NCBI GenBank assembly: GCA_014338405.1
Contig: JTDE01021428.1
Location: 20,668 to 84,667 of the forward strand
Direction: 5' to 3'
From: Paragonimus skrjabini miyazakii
Taxonomy: Eukaryota > Platyhelminthes > Trematoda > Plagiorchiida > Troglotrematidae
DNA length: 64,000 nucleotides
Within the stretch, counting starts at the first letter, position 1. Each line of letters opens with the position of its first letter. Under the pieces are notes generated by a model that worked only from the letters and a program-made list of their open reading frames with translations, ran no database searches and was not told the origin of the DNA. The translations under genes and the position numbers were made by a program. Positions 58,796 to 64,000 of this stretch are shown piece after piece.

Positions 58796-60060
58796 TAAGA
58801 TGAACACGGAATAAATCAGAATGAACGTGTATTTAGACCGTTAGGGATAAGTTATAATGATCTCCTTCAGTTCTGGCCAAAAATGAGACAACATACTGAC
58901 AGTCATCAGTGAGTTCTGCAGCCGGCAAAAACATAGACCAACATTCATCGGAATCATAAGCGTACATGATACGAAGATTGAAGGGTTGTAACTGAAATGG
59001 TAGAAACGGGAATCGATGTTTTCGTCGGCTAACTAACCAGCATCAAAGTTGGTCATTATCTCTCAGAAAAGTGAGCACTGACTCACGTACACACGGCAAG
59101 CTTCATTCAAACATAGTCAGTAAGCAATAAACAAAACAATGCGCATGTTGTTAATGATGGAGTGGGATGTTTTGCCCATGTCTACACTATACCGTAGGTA
59201 GAAACAACTAGGCGATAACGTAGACACTTTTCCACTGGAAGTGCTATAAGGAAACCAAGCTGAACATATAATTCAGGTGAATAATTTACCACTGACCGTG
59301 GCGGCATAGCTTTCATTAGGAATTACTGTGATATTTCGTGTACAATGCTATGCAAATGCTGTCGAAAACTACAAACTCAATTACATTTCCAAAACCACGC
59401 GAATCTTAGCGTTTCTGCAAGACGAGAATATGTATTCCACCACAAAAATTCCGATGGAAGCATTTTCAGAACGTAAAATCGATTAGGAAAGCCGACATGA
59501 TGCTTTTGTTGAGAAAAAATGGCGAAACATTTTTCCAACAAAAGTGCAAATAAGGACAATTTTGAGATATAGCGGATTTTTCTCACTGCAACATAATTAT
59601 TATACTCGATGAAATCTACATACTTGTCCCGTAATATGCATTTTAATATTTCGTGAAAAAATTGATTAATCTCTTTTCGCGCCCAACCAGCCGTTTTCAA
59701 CTCATTTCGGCCTTGAAGCACAATACCGGTGAACTACACAATTGCCGTTAGGTGTCGTAATCTTTCCAGCTGGGAGTGCTCTTGAATGTCATACTTTCTG
59801 CTGGTAGCCTCGTCTTTATTCCAGCGTATATCCTAATTTCATGGAAAAGGTAACAACAGCGTTACCAACGAATGGTAAAGCATGGCGAATATAACTGATA
59901 AAACACGGCTTACTTGTCCAGTTTTTGTGCATTGTCCTACGTTGATATAGATTTATATGCGTTCCACATGTTTGTATTTTTATAAAAAGCTTAGTATTCA
60001 TGTTTCAACAACAGTTCGAAATTATAATCAGGCCTTCCTGCTTGATCGCGTCCAAATTTA
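58796..60060. other. Unassigned DNA inside the Gypsy element
   Basis: No domain recognised. A 114-codon minus-strand frame (59377-59721) has no known motif. Because R resumes exactly at the window edge, part of this stretch may belong to a longer R repeat whose other copy continues beyond 64000. Confidence 0.4.
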
Positions 60061-60350
60061 AATAAAATCATGGTTTGCCCGTCTATGACATGGATATTCA
60101 TTAGATTTTACCTTCGATTCTCCGAAATAACGTGGAGTACAATTCTGCGTTATTTGTCTGTTAATCCCTATATCATTAAATTGTTGCAAGTTCTTTGTTT
60201 ACGTCTTCGGAAGATTGAAACAAAGAAATTTTGGGGTAATTGGATTCTAAGATTTTGAGAACTGCAACATGTTTCACAATTTCAGCAACATCTATAGCTA
60301 CAAGATATCATTCAACTGAAAGATAACAGAGGTATTCACGGTCTACCGAT
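60061..60350 (-). repeat. Repeat R, copy 2, uninterrupted and inverted
   Basis: Its reverse complement equals the left half at 53299-53482 followed directly by the right half at 63895-64000, without the Gypsy element between them. It therefore shows the empty target site of that insertion. The left boundary is unknown because copy 1 runs off the window. Confidence 0.88.
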
Positions 60351-60519
60351 TACGCGCCGCGGGTATGTGCTATTACCACCGGCGATTTGGTGCGCGTGCA
60401 CATCGTTGCAATCAGCCTTGTTCCTTCTCGGCATTGTCAAAGTCAGAAGGGATACGGCTGAGCCAGTCAGTAATGGCTACGGCTGCCACTGACCCTTACT
60501 TATGTTTTTTGTTTTAGGT

Positions 60520-63500
60520 ATTCCACCGTCCGACGTCCATCAATTTCCTCATTGATACGGGTGCTGAGGTTAGCGTTATTCCACCCACTGGTGACAAACA
60601 TACCCTCAAACCGGTGTCGTACCCCTCACAGGCTGCCAATCGCACCGCCATACAGACATACGGAGAAAAATTACTCACTCTCGACCTTGGTCTCCGTCGG
60701 CAATTACCCCGGACTTTTACCGTTGCAGATGTACAACATCCAGTTACTGGCATTGATTTTCTCATCTCTTCTGGACTCTTGGTGGATGTGAGAAGTCGGA
60801 AACTGTTGGAAGACACAACAACTCTGTGCATACACGGGAAGGCCACATCGATTAATTCATTGGGATTACATTCGGCCCTACCAGACAACGGTTTCGCAAC
60901 TCTGCTTCGTCAGTTCCAACGCATTATCAATCAATCATCAGGCTCATTGTCACAAGTGAAACACGACGTCTTCCACCACATTGCCACTAAACGACCACCT
61001 ACCGTCGCTTGCCGACGTCGCTTATCACCTGAGAAACTCAAAATCGTCAAAGCTGAATTCGAAAACCTTCAGCGACTCGGCATCATCCAGCCCACCAGCG
61101 GCCCTTGGGCTTCACCCTTGCATATGGTACCTAAGACCACAGCGGCGATTTGCGTCCGTTTGGTGATTATCGCGTCTTAAACAACGCTACAATTCCAGAC
61201 AGGTACCCAATTCTTCACATCCACGATTTCTCCATCGATCTACATGGTATGACCATCTTCTCGAAGTTTGACCTGGTTCGGGCATATCACCAGATTCCCG
61301 TGGCCCCAGAGGACATAGCAAAGACGGCAATCACTACCCCGTTTGGACTGTACGAATTCGTCCGAATGCCATGTGGGTTTCGAAATACAGCTCACACTTT
61401 TCACAAATTCATGGACCAAGTACTCCGTAGTCTGCACTATGTGTTTGTCTATATCGATGACATTCTGTTGGCGAGTAAGGATGCACATCAACGCATGTTA
61501 CGCCCCCGTGCATTCTTCGAACGCTTTGCTCAGTAAGGCTTAACCCTAAATCCGATTAAGTGCGTTTTCGGAGTAGACTTCATAAATTTTTTGGGTCACC
61601 GAATCACTCGTGACGGCATTGAACCTCTGCCGGAGAATATCGCTACCCTGGAAGATTATCCACCACTACAATTCCAGAAAAGCCCACGACGGTTCTTAGG
61701 CATTGTAAATGACTATTGTCGTTTTATCCCACAGTGTTCGGATTTATTAAAGTATTATCCCAAACATTTCATTTTACCACCTCCGTCTAGAGCGGCTTTC
61801 CTCGCAGCTGAGGACGCGCTATCGCAGGTGACGACTGTAGCACACATGAGTGTAGACAAAGGTTCTGACCTCATTTTACAGACCGATGCATCTCAATCGG
61901 CTGTCGGCGCGGTTCTGCAACAGGTCGTGAACGGTCAAGTTCAGCCCTTGTTATTTTTCTTTCGTAAGCCTCAGCAGGTGCGAACGCGCTATAGTACCTT
62001 TGATCGTGAGTTGTTGGCTATCCTTCTTGTCATTAAGCTTTTTCGCCACGTGTTGGAAGGCAGATGCTTTGCTGTCCCGACGGATCACAAACCGCTTATT
62101 TATTCCTTCAACACAAGTCAGACCGTTATTTCCCGAGAAAAATTCGACAGTTGGATTTCATTTCCCAGTTCACGACAGATACGATATTTCGTAGGAGATA
62201 AAAAAACCGTCACCGACGACTTGTCCAGAGTTACTTTAAGTAGTCTACATCGGACTGGCACCGTTGAATTAAAAGAATTAGCGCGAGGACAAAACAACAA
62301 CCCAGAGTTGTAGCAGTGTCGCATCTCTTCTCCCCTCAAACTTCGCGAATTGTTTCTAACCAACTGCGAAGGCACAATCATATGCGACACAAAGACAGTC
62401 TGCCCCCGTCCATTTGTACCAGTAAACTTTGGACGCCCCGTTTTTAACAGTCTCTACTGTATATCTCATACCGGCGTTCGTGCCGCAGTCAAGCTGATTT
62501 CAGATCGATTCGTATGGCCGAACATGCATTGGGACATACGAGAATGGGCGAGAACTTGCCTTGATTGCCAGCGCAGCAGTCCACCGACATACCATCACAG
62601 CCCCCGGCACATTCGCTAACCCCGACGCACGTTTCAGTCATGTCCACGTTGATATAGTCGGGCCGTTGCCGTATTCAAAAGGCCATCGGTATATCTGGAC
62701 GTGCGTTGATCGTTTCACCAGATGGCCCGTGGAAATACCTCTTTACAACACGAATACCGAAACAGTTGCACGAACCTTCATGAACGGGTGGACTTCAAAC
62801 TATGGTGTTCCAGCGACAGTGACCACTGATAGAGGTACACAATTTTAATCAGCGCTTTTCAGAGACTTCAACCGGCTGCTGGGAGTCAATCACATCAAGA
62901 CCACTGCATACCATCCGACAGCAAATGGTTTGGTCGAACACTTCCACCGTTATCTGAAGGCCGCTTTAAAAGCCCAACTAAACCCCCAGCGTTGGACCAA
63001 TCACTTACCCCTTGTCATGCCTGGAATTCGGTCGACTGTTAAAGAAGACATTGATTGCACAACCGCAGAATTAGTTCAGGGTACGACACTTCGCTTCCCT
63101 GGTGAACTACTCCACTGGTCTAACGCCGGCCAAACTAATATTGACGCTACCACCTTCGTGCAGCAGTTGAAGTCATCCATGGCGAAAATCTGGCCCCAGC
63201 CCACCAGGTTAAACACCAAATAGGAACAAAAGCACCGCGATCTCGACTTTTGTGATTTTGTTTTCGTTCGTGTTGACGCTGTAAAAGCCCCTCTCCAAAA
63301 ACCATAGTCAGGACCATTCCGTGTGACTAAACGATTCCACAAGATTTTGTGATCAATCGAAATGGATCCCACGATACAGTGAGCATTGATGGACTTAAAG
63401 TTGCTAATGTCAAACCCTACCTAGATCCTCTCACCGCTTCTGATGTCAATCTTACTCCCAGCAACTCGCAGTCTACCCAGTCCACGTCTAATGAACAGCC

Positions 63501-63534
63501 CACCACCTCAGTCCAACGGGAAAACCCTTGTTGA
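60520..63534 (+). pseudogene. Gypsy-type pol remnant (protease, RT, RNase H, integrase)
   Basis: In order: protease NFLIDTGAEVSVIPP (about 60540); RT lead LQRLGIIQPTSGPWASPLHM; RT core FSKFDLVRAYHQIPV and FVYIDDILLAS (about 61450); RNase H LILQTDASQSAVGAVLQQ (about 61873) and STFDRELLAILLV; the integrase zinc region HTGVRAAVKL...CLDCQ; then HVDIVGPLP, VTTDRGTQF and ANGLVEHFHRYLKAAL, carrying the D, D and E of the catalytic core. Damage: a frameshift near 61140, TAA at 61534-61536, TAG at 62311-62313, a frameshift in 62560-62620, TAA at 62846-62848, and stops after 63220. All key catalytic residues are still readable, so decay is moderate. The product is not expected to be made intact. Confidence 0.92.
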
Positions 63535-63647
63535 TCTTCCCCGCAATCGCTCAGACCGGACAGTCAAAAAATATTGAGCTTAACGTTTCCTCATTTTTGC
63601 CGAGCGTTTTCATTCCTCTAACGCTCTAGGAGAGTTCTATAGGATAT

Positions 63648-63890
63648 TGTACATATTTTCATATTCCGCTTTATTTTCATATACAGTTTGCACCACTTTT
63701 CCTTGGACAGAATGAACATCATTTGTTTGAATTGATTCTGCTTAGCACTACACTATTGGTGCGCGCGTCTTATCTTCTTGAAGTTCCTGTCTCGCATAGA
63801 TTGCGCTTGCCTGTAGCGAGCTATTTGGCGACTGCGTTTTGAACTGAATATTGGCACTGATACCTTTGTATTGGGTTAGCCCCTACAGCA
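63648..63890 (+). repeat. 3' LTR
   Basis: Matches the 5' LTR from TGTACATATTTTCATATTCC to GGGTTAGCCCC. A short purine tract (AGGAGAG, near 63629-63635) lies just before it, possibly the polypurine tract. Confidence 0.85.
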
Positions 63891-63894
63891 CATA

Positions 63895-64000
63895 GATTAA
63901 TGGAAAAATAACGCAGAATTGTACTCCACGTTATTTCGGAGAATCGAAGGTAAAATCTAATGAATATCCACGTCATAGACGGGCAAACCATGATTTTATT
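63895..64000 (+). repeat. Repeat R, copy 1, right part
   Basis: Reverse complement of 60061-60165 (for example AATAACGCAGAATTGTACTC and CATAGACGGGCAAACCATG). It continues the repeat cut at 53482 and runs off the window end. Confidence 0.9.

Larger units (their letters stand above)
53490..63890 (+). mobile_element. Gypsy-type LTR retrotransposon (CsRn1-like), degenerate and with nested insertions
   Basis: Bounded by two similar LTRs, with gag at 53823-54585 and pol at 60520-63534 in the usual order PR-RT-RH-IN. The roughly 10.4-kb length, against about 5 kb for such elements, is explained by some 5.9 kb of insertions between gag and pol: a Mutator-like transposon, a Merlin-type transposon and a copy of repeat R. 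The flanks carry TATAG (5') and ACATAG (3'), compatible with a 4-5-bp target duplication. The gag wording and integrase suggest the CsRn1 lineage, common in trematodes; this is inference. Coding parts contain several stops and shifts, so the element is inactive. Confidence 0.85.

Overview
The window looks like nuclear DNA of a parasitic flatworm, most likely a digenean trematode (inference). It is AT-rich and gene-poor, with kilobase introns beside a 36-nt intron. It is littered with decayed copies of element classes known from flatworms: RTE-type non-LTR elements, Gypsy-type LTR elements, a Merlin transposon, a Mutator-like transposon and a tRNA-derived SINE. There are two 100-N assembly gaps (25809-25908 and 36085-36184). 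I found no ribosomal RNA, confident tRNA, CRISPR array or bacterial-type gene.

Only one host gene is convincing: a Quaking (QKI/HOW/GLD-1) family STAR RNA-binding protein on the minus strand, from its start codon at 52848 to at least 21707. Exons 1-4 encode the QUA1 dimerisation region and the KH domain. They are followed by two alternative versions of the QUA2 exon (5a at 29562-29619, 5b at 28101-28314). Both enter in phase 0 and leave in phase 1, so either can join the next exon but the two together break the frame. Exons 6 and 7 give a long Gln/Ala/Ser-rich tail. All visible splice sites and phases agree. A degenerate nanos-like zinc-finger frame, SINEs, RTE fragments and both gaps lie in the introns.

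1-21.7 kb has no recognisable host gene. It holds an RTE reverse-transcriptase remnant (1-1250, minus), an RTE 3' tail (6160-6415), two short tandem duplications (135 bp at 5443-5712 and 100 bp at 8181-8380), and scraps of an old Gypsy-like element (RNase H near 8.7 kb, integrase near 11.3 kb), part of which is duplicated near 3.5 kb.

53.2-64.0 kb, upstream of the QKI gene, is a nested transposon complex on the plus strand. A CsRn1-like Gypsy element (LTRs near 53490-53730 and 63648-63890) sits inside a repeat called R here. Its gag (53.8-54.6 kb) and pol (60.5-63.5 kb) are pushed apart by a Mutator-like transposon with a SWIM-type finger (54.9-57.0 kb), a Merlin-type transposon on the other strand (57.45-58.8 kb), and a second, inverted copy of R (60061-60350). 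All of these coding regions carry stops or frameshifts and look dead.

I saw no clearly new multi-gene system. The best leads are the alternative QUA2 exons, the nested element whose target repeat recurs inverted inside it, the nanos-like frame, a near-perfect 27-bp-arm hairpin upstream of QKI, and a head-to-head SINE pair.
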